Assembly (NCBI GenBank): GCA_018400625.1
Contig: JAGYMJ010000529.1
Location: 1 to 8,852 of the forward strand
Source: Planctomycetota bacterium
Lineage (GTDB): Bacteria > Planctomycetota > Brocadiia > SM23-32
DNA length: 8,852 bases
Direction: 5' to 3'
The notes below the pieces were generated by a model that did no database searches, was not told the origin of the DNA, and saw nothing but the letters and a program-made list of their open reading frames with translations. A program made the position numbers and the translations under genes. Below, piece by piece: positions 1-7,681 of this stretch (position 1 is its first letter; each line of letters begins with the position of its first letter).

Positions 1-2258
1 CGGGCCTTCTCATCCCCGGTAGCGCGATAGTAGTTATACAGCACCACCATGTCACGATCCACCTTATACAACGCGCCAAATCTTTTAAATTCATCATTGA
101 ACCCGTTCGGCGCATCCAGGTCGATAAGATCATGAATCACATCCCGAAGCATTCTCCCTAACTCCTCATCCCTGTCCATTTTGTAGGCCGTAATCACGGT
201 GTTGAGGGAGGGCGGGCCGTGGGGCCAGAGGGTTTCTCCGTCCCAATGCTCCCGGATCGCCTCGGCATTCATCCGGGCGAGTTCCATCACATACTCATCG
301 CCCGTGAAATAATGCTCCAGCAGCCAGTTTTGGGTCGTCTGGAGTGCGAACAACGCACCGTAATCGCCCCAGTGGACCGGCGGAGTGCCCCGGTCATTGC
401 CAAACCGGAAGGCCAATGTGCCCTTGTATTCATTGTCCCTGGTCCAATGGCATAATTCCCAATCACCAAGGTAACGGTTGAAACGCGATCCGAACTCCTG
501 ATAGCTGCGCTCACCGCTGCGCGCGTAAGCTCCCCATATATTGCGGCGAAGGCCATAGTCAGAGGCCATTGCCAGGCGGTAGAAGGGACCTTTCGCATGG
601 CGCAGTGACGGGGCCATGCCCCAGGAGATAAATCCTGTGCGCCGCAATTGAGTGTATCCACTCATCAAACTCTCCCAAAAATCCTGTAAAACAGCCTCGG
701 CCCGGGGGAAACGCTCTTCATCCTTCGGATGGAGAGGCCGCCCCATGGCCTCGGTCGCCGTCAGCCACTGCGGGGCCGGCTGCAGGAGAGGCGCACAAGA
801 AGCCGCTTTCGTCCTTCGGCTGATCGTTGGCTCGTCATGGCCGGCGCCGCGCGGCAGCAGCCAGATATCGTGCGTGCGCGCCGCGCCCCGGGCGTTGCTC
901 ATCTCGGAAAGTCCTTCAATACCGCCCGCATGCTCCATTCTTGGCGCCATATGACCGTCCATTCCCCGGATTTCGGTCGCCCATTCCTTCCAGTATTCGT
1001 TCACCAGCGTAAGGGGGCGGAAATCCAGCTCGCGTGAACTGCGGCCGGACCACAAAGCGACACGTGCGCCGTCCGGGCCGAACGCGATCTCTTTGGGGAA
1101 CTGCAGGGCGAGCTGCGGCATGACAACCGTCAGCCCGTGGTCGGCGTAACTCGCATCGCCCCAATCACCGACCACCTCCGTCATCTTCTCCCAGGGCTCC
1201 TTCCACAGGTTCCCGACACCGCTTTTCAATCCTTCCGGCCTGTCGCGTCCGAACACGGCGCGGAAATCGCGCTCCAGAAAATGAGAGTAAACATCCTGAA
1301 GCATATACACCTCCTGGCCGTCGGGAATCATGCTGAAATGTTCCCAGTCCCACTCTTTTGTCGCCGATAAAAGACGGGCAAACTCTTGTCTTCGTTCATT
1401 GCTGACATTTTCCCAGCTTCTTCGTCCCGTCAAGGCCCTTATCTTCTCGGCGTCACTCGCCGCGCGATGGACAAAAACAACTTCCCCGGGCTCTTCGGGC
1501 GTGCGAAACTCCAGACCGTAGTCGCGCACCCACAACTCATTTGTATCTTCAGTAAATATCAGCGAATGGGTAATCTTCAGGTAGGGGCTGCCGGCCGACA
1601 GGTAGAACCACACCCGGGCCCGCGCCACCCGCTCACCTCCATCGGTCACATACCATCCCTCGCGTTTCACGACGGTGCGCACGGGGCCTTCCTTGACGAT
1701 CTCGGTCGCGATCTGTGCCTCGGCGCCCGCCGCACGCGATAAGCGGCCATGGTTGTCAACAAGATAGGCGCCGTCGCCGGACCCGGCAAGAAAAACCGTC
1801 TCCCCCATGCGCGCGGTCTCGGGCAGGAGCCGGTCGGGAAGGAACTCATACACCGCCGCGCCGGTATCCACCGTCAGCCGTCCTTCCCTCTCCTCGACAC
1901 GGAGAGGTCGCTCCGGCATACTGCGCGAAATGTGCGGCCCGAACTCGACACGATACTCGCCCTGCGGGCTTGCCGTGAGTCCGGCCAGCGCCCACCGGAT
2001 ACTGCCGTCGCGCCAGGTGGCGGCTGCGTCGATCTGGGCGGGCACCTCCTCGCCGTCGGCGTTCACAATACGTATCTGGGAGCAATCGGTCAGCGCGCCC
2101 TCGGGGAACGGCAGGCCTCCGATCAGCGGCCAGGGCTCTTCCAGGCCCGATACGTCATTGACCTGAAGTTGAAAACTCTCTGTCTTTTCCATACTGTAAA
2201 GCGGCACGGAACACAGAACAACCATTAACGTCAATGACATTGCAAAACTTTTCTTCAT
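1..2258 (-). CDS. Secreted PcRGLX/YetA-like (PL26-type) polysaccharide lyase family protein, 3' end beyond window
   Basis: The frame is open from an ATG at 2258 to the left edge: 752 codons and no stop, so the C-terminus is missing. A GAGG Shine-Dalgarno at 2270-2267 lies 8 nt before the ATG and supports this start. Residues 1-22 form a Sec signal peptide (MKK, hydrophobic core, then PLYS); there is no good lipobox. Residues about 28-130 resemble the RIFT-barrel N-domain of the PcRGLX/YetA family: GGLPFPEGAL (47-56), VPAQIDA (72-78) and TWRDGSIRWAL (81-91). A beta-rich middle follows to about residue 470. From about 520 the chain is helical and rich in Trp and Tyr (for example PPVHWGDYGALFALQTTQNW, 626-645), as expected for the alpha/alpha-toroid part. 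Known PL26 enzymes release unsaturated GalA-Rha from rhamnogalacturonan I. The family call is by recalled motif; substrate and catalytic residues are not proven. YetA homologues have roughly 850-900 residues, so about 100 or more are missing. The gene is more GC-rich than the operon upstream. Confidence 0.72.
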   Translation of the reverse strand, partial: MKKSFAMSLTLMVVLCSVPLYSMEKTESFQLQVNDVSGLEEPWPLIGGLPFPEGALTDCSQIRIVNADGEEVPAQIDAAATWRDGSIRWALAGLTASPQGEYRVEFGPHISRSMPERPLRVEEREGRLTVDTGAAVYEFLPDRLLPETARMGETVFLAGSGDGAYLVDNHGRLSRAAGAEAQIATEIVKEGPVRTVVKREGWYVTDGGERVARARVWFYLSAGSPYLKITHSLIFTEDTNELWVRDYGLEFRTPEEPGEVVFVHRAASDAEKIRALTGRRSWENVSNERRQEFARLLSATKEWDWEHFSMIPDGQEVYMLQDVYSHFLERDFRAVFGRDRPEGLKSGVGNLWKEPWEKMTEVVGDWGDASYADHGLTVVMPQLALQFPKEIAFGPDGARVALWSGRSSRELDFRPLTLVNEYWKEWATEIRGMDGHMAPRMEHAGGIEGLSEMSNARGAARTHDIWLLPRGAGHDEPTISRRTKAASCAPLLQPAPQWLTATEAMGRPLHPKDEERFPRAEAVLQDFWESLMSGYTQLRRTGFISWGMAPSLRHAKGPFYRLAMASDYGLRRNIWGAYARSGERSYQEFGSRFNRYLGDWELCHWTRDNEYKGTLAFRFGNDRGTPPVHWGDYGALFALQTTQNWLLEHYFTGDEYVMELARMNAEAIREHWDGETLWPHGPPSLNTVITAYKMDRDEELGRMLRDVIHDLIDLDAPNGFNDEFKRFGALYKVDRDMVVLYNYYRATGDEKA

Positions 2259-2279
2259 CACTGTTACCTCTTGATTAAA

Positions 2280-2309
2280 ATTATAGGGAAGTCACAAATA
2301 TTCAGTGAA
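2280..2309 (-). promoter_or_regulatory. Candidate sigma70-type promoter of the YetA-like gene
   Basis: On the minus strand a perfect TATAAT (2285-2280) is preceded after 18 nt by TTCACT (2309-2304), which matches TTGACA at 4 of 6 positions. Transcription would start near 2273, leaving a very short leader before the GAGG site and the ATG at 2258. The -35 box lies in the outer arm of the inverted repeat at 2303-2367, so a protein or structure at that repeat would affect this promoter. The -10 match is strong; the whole assignment is inference. Confidence 0.5.
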
Positions 2310-2340
2310 CCCCGTCAATCCGTCTCCACCGTGCTCTGTG
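2296..2340 (-). repeat. Two-copy intergenic element, left copy (upstream of the YetA-like gene)
   Basis: Read on the minus strand, this copy is a CACAGAGCACGGTGG block (2340-2326), 20 bases, then CTGAATATTT (2305-2296). The copy at 8808-8852 has the same order, orientation and exact spacing. Identity is 13/15 in the first block, 10/10 in the last and 9/20 in the spacer, so 32 of 45 without gaps. It ends 37 bp before the start codon at 2258 and contains part of the nested inverted repeat and the candidate -35 box. Confidence 0.6.
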
Positions 2341-2367
2341 CCGGTGGAGATGCCACGGTGTTCACTG
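2303..2367. repeat. Nested inverted repeat between the two transcription units
   Basis: The outer arms are 2303-2315 (CAGTGAACCCCGT) and 2355-2367 (ACGGTGTTCACTG), pairing at 12 of 13 positions. Inside them is a perfect 9-bp hairpin: TCTCCACCG (2323-2331) and CGGTGGAGA (2342-2350) around a 10-nt loop. An alternative pairing is CACCGTG (2327-2333) with CACGGTG (2354-2360), which excludes both of the others. A small hairpin, CATCC-GGT-GGATG (2376-2388), abuts the stop codon of the upstream gene. No T-run follows any of these stems on the minus strand, so this is not a textbook intrinsic terminator. It could end or stabilise the 3' end of the operon mRNA, act as an operator, or be a REP/MITE-like repeat. 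Confidence 0.7.
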
Positions 2368-2388
2368 TGCACTGACATCCGGTGGATG

Positions 2389-4620
2389 CTAAAAAAGGTC
2401 CAGACGCCGCCTGACGGTCCATTCGGCGACAAGTGTGAGCAGAATCAGTATCAGGTAAATCCCTCTGTACTGAATCAACGGCTCGGTTCTGTGGACGCTT
2501 CGGCTCACGAGTTGTTCTTTCAGGTCTTCGGTCAGTTCTTCGACCTCATTTTCTCTGTAAGAGTTCCCTCCGCCACGTGAAGCGAGGTCACGCAGGAAAC
2601 TGTGATCAGGGTAGATATTGGCCCCCTCATTAAGCCTCGATCCCACCCACATCGTCCGCTCGAAGGATTCTATCTCTTCATTATCTACAAACGCATTAAT
2701 CTTGAAAGTGTAGTCACCACGTTGGGCGAAAAATGTCCTGCTCCTGAACTCATTGACTCCGCTGGGCTGTCTTTGAGTTGAGAGTCTTTCCTCTTCCTCG
2801 CCCTCAAATTGCTTGACAGCGTTGACGGAAACCCTGCCTTCGGCATAATCTCCGATAATTTGTATGTCTATATCCGCTCTCTCGCCGGGGTAGTAGTTAT
2901 CCTGGTCAAAATTAACCCTCAAAAAGCGCCCACCTTCTCCTTTACCTGCAAGGTAGCGGATTCCCCGTTTCCACAGGTGATCATAAGCACGGCGTTCCTC
3001 ATCGCCGGCCATTCTCCAGCGCCATATTGTATTTGTAGCAAGCCCTAAAACCCTGCCGGTTCCGAAGGGCTGTATGGCCAGCACGGCCACATCGCCCCGG
3101 TCATGCGGAGCGTCCAGAAGGCTTACAGCTCCTCTTCTGAGGCGGCCCGGATGATTAAGGCTTTGCAGATATTGGGGATGAGCTTCGCGCATTTTCCCGG
3201 CCCATCCCTCGATGACATCCTGCCTGATGGCGGCCGAGGTAAGGGTCACACTGATGCGTCCAATCGAGAGTGAAGGTTCATCCGGGCGGATAGCCCACGG
3301 GAAGAGGGGGCGCAAAGGTGTATTATAGTATCCTCCCAGTCCAAAGGAATCGGACCCGCCTAAAAAGACGGCGGAGCCGCCATTTTCGACAAACTCCACA
3401 AGCGCATGCATCTGTTCTTCCCGCCAGTAACGAGCCGGGAAAGAACCGATAATGATCGTATCAAATGTTCCCAGGTCTTCAACAGAGGTGGGGAAACCGT
3501 CTTTCAAAAATGCTTCTTCTTCGCCATCGCTTTTAATCACGTATTGATCCTGCCGCATGCGCACCAGAGAAGTCAGTTCTATGCCAGCGTCTTCCGACAG
3601 CGTACGCCTCAGCACGGCCTCATTTTGTCCGAGCATCGGGGAATATAGCAAGGCCCTCAGAGACCTTTCTTCCACATTGACAGTGAAATACCTTTTATTG
3701 TTCAGATAAGTCATTTCATCGGGCATATCTTCAGCGATTAAGCGCATCTTATAGTGTCCTTCTTCATCAATGGCGTCAACCCTAAAATCCACAATTGCCG
3801 AAGAATCTCTGATGTCAATGCGTTTGGTTTCAAAAGATTCCCATCCGTTCTCCCTACGTTCGTTGAAAATTTGCAATTCGAGTGATACATCATACAACTG
3901 ACGCAAAAAACCTGTGTCTCCGTAGGCTCTCAAATTTACACCGACCGTGAAATCTGTTTCCAACTCCACTGTGGACGGTACATCGACGGAATGAATTTCC
4001 AAATCATTGTTGTCGCCGACGCCGGCGCCTATGCCCACAAAGTACAGGGGGATGGGCGGGAATTCGGAAGGGCTGAACCTTTCATCACCGCCGTCCGTAA
4101 GATAAATAATGCCGTCATAATCGCCCGCTCTCTGCCGTTGATTGGCGTCAACCAGCACCTGGGCCAAATCGGTAGGGCGAATTCTTTCCTCCTCTCCGTT
4201 TTCACTCTCTTCTTTTCCAGAAAAGAGGTCGTCTTCAAAAATCATGCTTTCCAACTCAATATCCCCGCCGGGAAGCATGCCTTCAAGGTCAGTGGCCATC
4301 TCTTGTGCGCGTTCAAAACGGCTCTTGCCCTCAAGGTCGGTCACATCCATTGAAGATGAATGATCTTGCAGCAGCAAGAAGTTGAGTTGTTCGGTTATTT
4401 GGCGTGTCATGGCCCAGGCGGGATCGAAGAACAGGAGGGCGAGCAGCAGGGCGATAATGATCTTAGGGATTATAAGAAGCAGCGTTTTTTGCTTCGAATA
4501 GCGGCGTTTCACCCTTGAAAACAGAAAGAAAGCCCAGGCGAAGATGGCAATAAGCAGTAAGCCCCCCCAAAATATCGGCAGCTTGGGCTGCCAGATCATG
4601 TAGGCTGTAAAATATGTCAT
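2389..4620 (-). CDS. Membrane-anchored VWA protein with glutamine-amidotransferase-like domain
   Basis: This 743-residue protein has two N-terminal membrane segments (about 17-35 and 47-66), a VWA domain (about 78-205), beta-rich Ig-like stretches, a class I glutamine-amidotransferase-like fold (about 385-560), another beta-rich region, and a C-terminal membrane helix (about 719-735) ending in RRRLDLF. The metal-binding (MIDAS) set looks complete: D86-x-S88-x-S90, T150 (RPTDLAQ) and D176 (YLTDGGDE). In the amidotransferase-like part, FLGGSDSFGLGGYY (419-432) has no Cys at the nucleophile elbow, so it is probably non-catalytic, as is usual for this family. The start is firm: GGAGG at 4633-4629, 8 nt before the ATG, and an ATGA overlap with the stop of the preceding gene. 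The family usually sits in MoxR/DUF58/BatA clusters. It is probably a large periplasmic/surface-side partner of the operon; its molecular function is unknown. Confidence 0.85.
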   Translation of the reverse strand: MTYFTAYMIWQPKLPIFWGGLLLIAIFAWAFFLFSRVKRRYSKQKTLLLIIPKIIIALLLALLFFDPAWAMTRQITEQLNFLLLQDHSSSMDVTDLEGKSRFERAQEMATDLEGMLPGGDIELESMIFEDDLFSGKEESENGEEERIRPTDLAQVLVDANQRQRAGDYDGIIYLTDGGDERFSPSEFPPIPLYFVGIGAGVGDNNDLEIHSVDVPSTVELETDFTVGVNLRAYGDTGFLRQLYDVSLELQIFNERRENGWESFETKRIDIRDSSAIVDFRVDAIDEEGHYKMRLIAEDMPDEMTYLNNKRYFTVNVEERSLRALLYSPMLGQNEAVLRRTLSEDAGIELTSLVRMRQDQYVIKSDGEEEAFLKDGFPTSVEDLGTFDTIIIGSFPARYWREEQMHALVEFVENGGSAVFLGGSDSFGLGGYYNTPLRPLFPWAIRPDEPSLSIGRISVTLTSAAIRQDVIEGWAGKMREAHPQYLQSLNHPGRLRRGAVSLLDAPHDRGDVAVLAIQPFGTGRVLGLATNTIWRWRMAGDEERRAYDHLWKRGIRYLAGKGEGGRFLRVNFDQDNYYPGERADIDIQIIGDYAEGRVSVNAVKQFEGEEEERLSTQRQPSGVNEFRSRTFFAQRGDYTFKINAFVDNEEIESFERTMWVGSRLNEGANIYPDHSFLRDLASRGGGNSYRENEVEELTEDLKEQLVSRSVHRTEPLIQYRGIYLILILLTLVAEWTVRRRLDLF

Positions 4621-6764
4621 GCTGACTTCCTCCGTTCTGCAGCAGCAGGTTCTTTCTCGATCAAGTCCGTGTTCCCGTGAGCGATTTTCCGGCTCCGTTT
4701 CTTATGAGTAGTGGCCAGCCAACCTTCCAAAGCCCATAGTGCGACCAAAAGCAAAGCAAGCGGTAAAAACAGCGACAGTCCGACAAAATGCCTTTCAAGA
4801 CTGCGTCGGAAATCACGGGACGGCGACAAGTGGGCGATATGATGGGGAGTGTCGCCGAGAAAAGGGAGTTTTTCCCCCTCGACATATTTCTGCATGGCTT
4901 CTTCGGGCGCGGCGCGGACCGATAAACTGTATGTGCGATCGCCTTTGTGGAGCAAATATGCGCCGGCACGCGCCACTGATGGGCGTATCCCCGGGGGAAA
5001 GGTGACGTTTAACGTATCGCCTATAAGAGAATCGATTCTGATCGGTTCATGCGGGCCGGCAATGCCGCCTATCTCTTCACCGGCCGCAACGCCGATATTT
5101 TCCGGGCCTCTGATCACCGATGTGCCCGCAATGGCGATATTATGCAGCATGACGACCATAATACCGGAAGGATCGGTTGCAAACGCCGTCCAGTCCCGAT
5201 CGAAAGCCATTCCACTCACAAATATGCGCCCTTCTCCGAAATTGCGTCTGGCAAGGATAGGGCGTCGGCGCCCTATACCTGCCAGCAGATTGTAGGATTC
5301 CTCATCCACTTCCAGTTCCGAGAAGCGATCCATTAGAAAATAACGCAGGGCAACATTCCCATCATCGTCCCTGAGCCCTTGCCAGATATCCGATTCACTA
5401 TCCAGTATATGGGCCACTACCAATTCACCAGGTGACCGGTACTGCAGGGGTGAGGCGCCGATCCAATCGGGCGGGGCAGGGGGGGAGGTGGTGTAGGCTT
5501 CTACCGACGGGACAACAAACAGCCTGCCGCCGTCGTGAAGATAGTTTTGCAGAGTTCGCGTCTGTTCCTCCGTGAATTCGCCGAGGCGCCGCCAGGTACT
5601 AACAATCATAGCAGGCCGGCCGGCATCTTCATTCGCAAAGTTCATCATTTCATGCGTATCTTTGTATATGGGCCTCAGCGAGGTATAGCGACCCGTGCCG
5701 GTGGGGGAGATGGCTTGCGGAAACAAACCGTATTCCGGCCTTTCGCCGGCAAAATGCACTTCCGCCCCTGTCTTGCAGATAAAACCTATTCCGGCCCGGT
5801 TGTCGCTCCGGAATGCGTCACCCTCAATCCCTATCATCATCCAGTGAGCACCGGGTTCGTCGGGAGTGAACGGGTATCGCATTAATTCGGACGTGCCGGC
5901 CTCCAGGGGGACCCTTTCACTGGAAGTTGCGCCCAGACTATCCTCATAATTGATCCTTACCTCCGCCGAGTTTTCAGAATTATTGGCGATCGTCACTTCA
6001 ATATCATACGTATGGCCCGGCAGCATAAGTTGTTGTGGTGCTTTAATCGATTCAATAGTGGCATTGGCGCCGGTTCTTTCGGGGCTTTCTAAACGATGAA
6101 ATACGACGTCGATCTGCTCATCAAAAATATTATGGTCGTAGCCTGCATGATCCCATGCTGCTTGATGCAGGTCGGTGAAAACATGAACAGCTCTTCCCAT
6201 GCCGTCTGGAGCGTCGTCAAAAACGGAGCGTATTCTCGCAAAGGCATTGGCCGGTTCGGCTCTCGCTTCCGTTCGCCGGACACGGTCGATGAAGTCTTTC
6301 AGCCTGTCTTTGTCACCCGAAAGTTCAAGCGGGACATCAATAGCTTTATCCGGTACCAGCGGGATAATGGCCCCACGTGAATCTTCACCGAGTGCATCGA
6401 CCAGGTCGCGCGCCGCTATGACGGCCAGTTCAAGTTTAGTGTGATTTCTGTCCCCCTGACCGTCCATCGAAGCCGAATTATCAACGACTATAGCCACGGC
6501 AAGTTGTCCGCCGATGCCGGGCACGCTTTTAAGTGAGGGCCGAGCCAGTGTGAGCAGCAAAACAAGGATAATCAATATTCTCGTCAATAACAGGAGCAGC
6601 TCGCGAATGCGGCGTTTGGAATGCATACGCGGATCGGCTTTCAAAAAGAACATGACAGAGGGGAATTCCATACGCTTTTGCCGGCGTCTCATCATCAGGT
6701 GGAAAATGACCGGAAGGCCGGCAAGCGGTAAAAACCATAAAAAAATGGGAAATCCAAACCCCAC
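4617..6764 (-). CDS. BatA-like VWA membrane protein with N-terminal double-membrane-spanning domain
   Basis: This 715-residue protein begins with a typical BatA/aerotolerance N-terminal domain: a membrane helix (about 5-24), a basic RRRQKRMEFPSVMFF stretch (26-40), and a second helix (about 56-75). A VWA domain follows (about 88-225) with D95-N-S97-A-S99 and D198 (VFTDLH). The third MIDAS position, normally Thr, falls in ARAEPANAF (168-176), where no Thr is seen. Residues about 240-320 look Ig-like. Residues about 333-545 resemble an amidotransferase-like fold (AMIVSTW 385-391, LHDGGRLFVVP 409-419). A last membrane helix spans about 661-682, then a basic cytoplasmic tail. Translation starts at GTG (6764-6762): AAAGGAG at 6780-6774 lies inside the end of the DUF58 gene, 9 nt before it. 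The preceding stop is only 2 bp away, so coupling is likely. BatA is a name by architecture; an aerotolerance role is not implied. Confidence 0.85.
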   Translation of the reverse strand: MGFGFPIFLWFLPLAGLPVIFHLMMRRRQKRMEFPSVMFFLKADPRMHSKRRIRELLLLLTRILIILVLLLTLARPSLKSVPGIGGQLAVAIVVDNSASMDGQGDRNHTKLELAVIAARDLVDALGEDSRGAIIPLVPDKAIDVPLELSGDKDRLKDFIDRVRRTEARAEPANAFARIRSVFDDAPDGMGRAVHVFTDLHQAAWDHAGYDHNIFDEQIDVVFHRLESPERTGANATIESIKAPQQLMLPGHTYDIEVTIANNSENSAEVRINYEDSLGATSSERVPLEAGTSELMRYPFTPDEPGAHWMMIGIEGDAFRSDNRAGIGFICKTGAEVHFAGERPEYGLFPQAISPTGTGRYTSLRPIYKDTHEMMNFANEDAGRPAMIVSTWRRLGEFTEEQTRTLQNYLHDGGRLFVVPSVEAYTTSPPAPPDWIGASPLQYRSPGELVVAHILDSESDIWQGLRDDDGNVALRYFLMDRFSELEVDEESYNLLAGIGRRRPILARRNFGEGRIFVSGMAFDRDWTAFATDPSGIMVVMLHNIAIAGTSVIRGPENIGVAAGEEIGGIAGPHEPIRIDSLIGDTLNVTFPPGIRPSVARAGAYLLHKGDRTYSLSVRAAPEEAMQKYVEGEKLPFLGDTPHHIAHLSPSRDFRRSLERHFVGLSLFLPLALLLVALWALEGWLATTHKKRSRKIAHGNTDLIEKEPAAAERRKSA

Positions 6765-6766
6765 GG

Positions 6767-7654
6767 TTAAAAGCTCCTTTGAAGTATAAGTTCATGAACC
6801 GGCTTGTTGGTATCTGAAAACAGATAATCCATCTGCATGTTCATGCAGTTTTTCTGAAGATATTCAATGTGACGGTTGACCTGCATCACATACATATCCC
6901 GCACTTCTTCGATGTCAACGGTCAATTTCTCATCGCTTTCCATATCCTTCAGTTCGGTCAGACCGCTCATCGGCAGAGTCAGTTCCGAAGGGTCCATGAT
7001 ATGAAAGACGGTCACGTCCATCCCGTCATGGTGCAGGTGGTGAAACCCTCTCAAAACTTCCTCACTGCTCTGCAAAAAGTCGGATATGATGACGATAAAA
7101 GACCTGCCGGAAACCAATTCGGCTGTTTTATGCAGCGCGGCCTCGATGTTGCCCGCGCCCGCGGCTTCAGCCTCTTCCAAATGCTGAAGCGCGGGTTTGA
7201 GCCCCATAGGAGTTGTTGTCGGTTCAAAGTATTCCTTCATATCATTATCAAAGGTAATAAGAGCCGCGCTGTCGTTCTGGTTCACCATGACAAACATCAT
7301 CGCCGCGGCAAGATATTTTGCGTAATCCAGCTTTGTCATCGGGCCGCTGTGGCTAAAATCCATACTGCGGGATACGTCAAGCAGAACAAAACACCGTGCG
7401 CTCACCTCCTTAAACGCTTCCCGTATGACATAGCGGTCGGTGCGCGCATAAACAGACCAATCGATCCTTTTCAGCGGATCGCCGGGATGATATTCACGGT
7501 ATTCGGCAAACTCTACGGATGCTCCCAGGGAATCGGAACGGTGCTGACTCTGGCGCATACCGGCCATGGGTTTTCGGACAGATATGCCGGCGACCTGCAG
7601 TTTTTGCGCTAATTTGGCGGGAAGGTATTTGTATGTTTCTTGTTCATTGGCCAT
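6767..7654 (-). CDS. DUF58 domain protein (soluble VWA-type partner of MoxR)
   Basis: This 295-residue protein has no membrane segment or signal peptide. The DUF58 signature is clear: EYREYHPGDPLKRIDWSVYARTDRYVIRE spans 51-79, with key residues PGD (57-59), R63, DW (65-66) and ART (70-72). A VWA-like fold follows with D93-V-S95-R-S97 and D192 in IVIISDF. The stretch where a MIDAS Thr is usual reads GAGNIEAAL (166-174), so that Thr appears to be missing. DUF58 proteins are nearly always encoded next to moxR and are thought to be clients or adaptors of the ATPase. The start at 7654 has only a weak GGTGG site 7 nt upstream (7666-7662). It lies 27 bp after the moxR stop and 2 bp before the next gene, firmly inside the operon. 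Confidence 0.93.
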   Translation of the reverse strand: MANEQETYKYLPAKLAQKLQVAGISVRKPMAGMRQSQHRSDSLGASVEFAEYREYHPGDPLKRIDWSVYARTDRYVIREAFKEVSARCFVLLDVSRSMDFSHSGPMTKLDYAKYLAAAMMFVMVNQNDSAALITFDNDMKEYFEPTTTPMGLKPALQHLEEAEAAGAGNIEAALHKTAELVSGRSFIVIISDFLQSSEEVLRGFHHLHHDGMDVTVFHIMDPSELTLPMSGLTELKDMESDEKLTVDIEEVRDMYVMQVNRHIEYLQKNCMNMQMDYLFSDTNKPVHELILQRSF

Positions 7655-7681
7655 AAACCAACCACCCGGGAAAAAATATTT

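Noticed and set aside
287..661. 124-codon minus-strand open frame
   Set aside because: It is in another frame of the YetA-like gene, whose own frame is continuous, has a signal peptide and family motifs, and explains the region.
2323..2350. Intrinsic terminator for the MoxR operon
   Set aside because: The 9-bp stem is good, but on the minus strand it is followed by CGGATTGACGG with no T-run; kept only as an inverted repeat.
2305..2580. 91-codon plus-strand open frame starting in the intergenic spacer
   Set aside because: It is antisense to the end of the 743-residue protein, has no ribosome site and its start lies inside the inverted repeat.
4562..4568. Run of seven C (seven G in the coding strand) near the start of the 743-residue gene, and eight T at 8717-8724 before the moxR ATG, as phase-variation switches
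   Set aside because: Both runs are short, the G7 frame is intact, and the T8 lies outside the preferred moxR reading frame; no other sign of slippage control.
6869..7612. 247-codon open frame on the plus strand
   Set aside because: It lies wholly antisense to the DUF58 gene, has no recognisable domain and is His/Phe-rich as expected of a mirrored frame; the minus-strand gene is certain.
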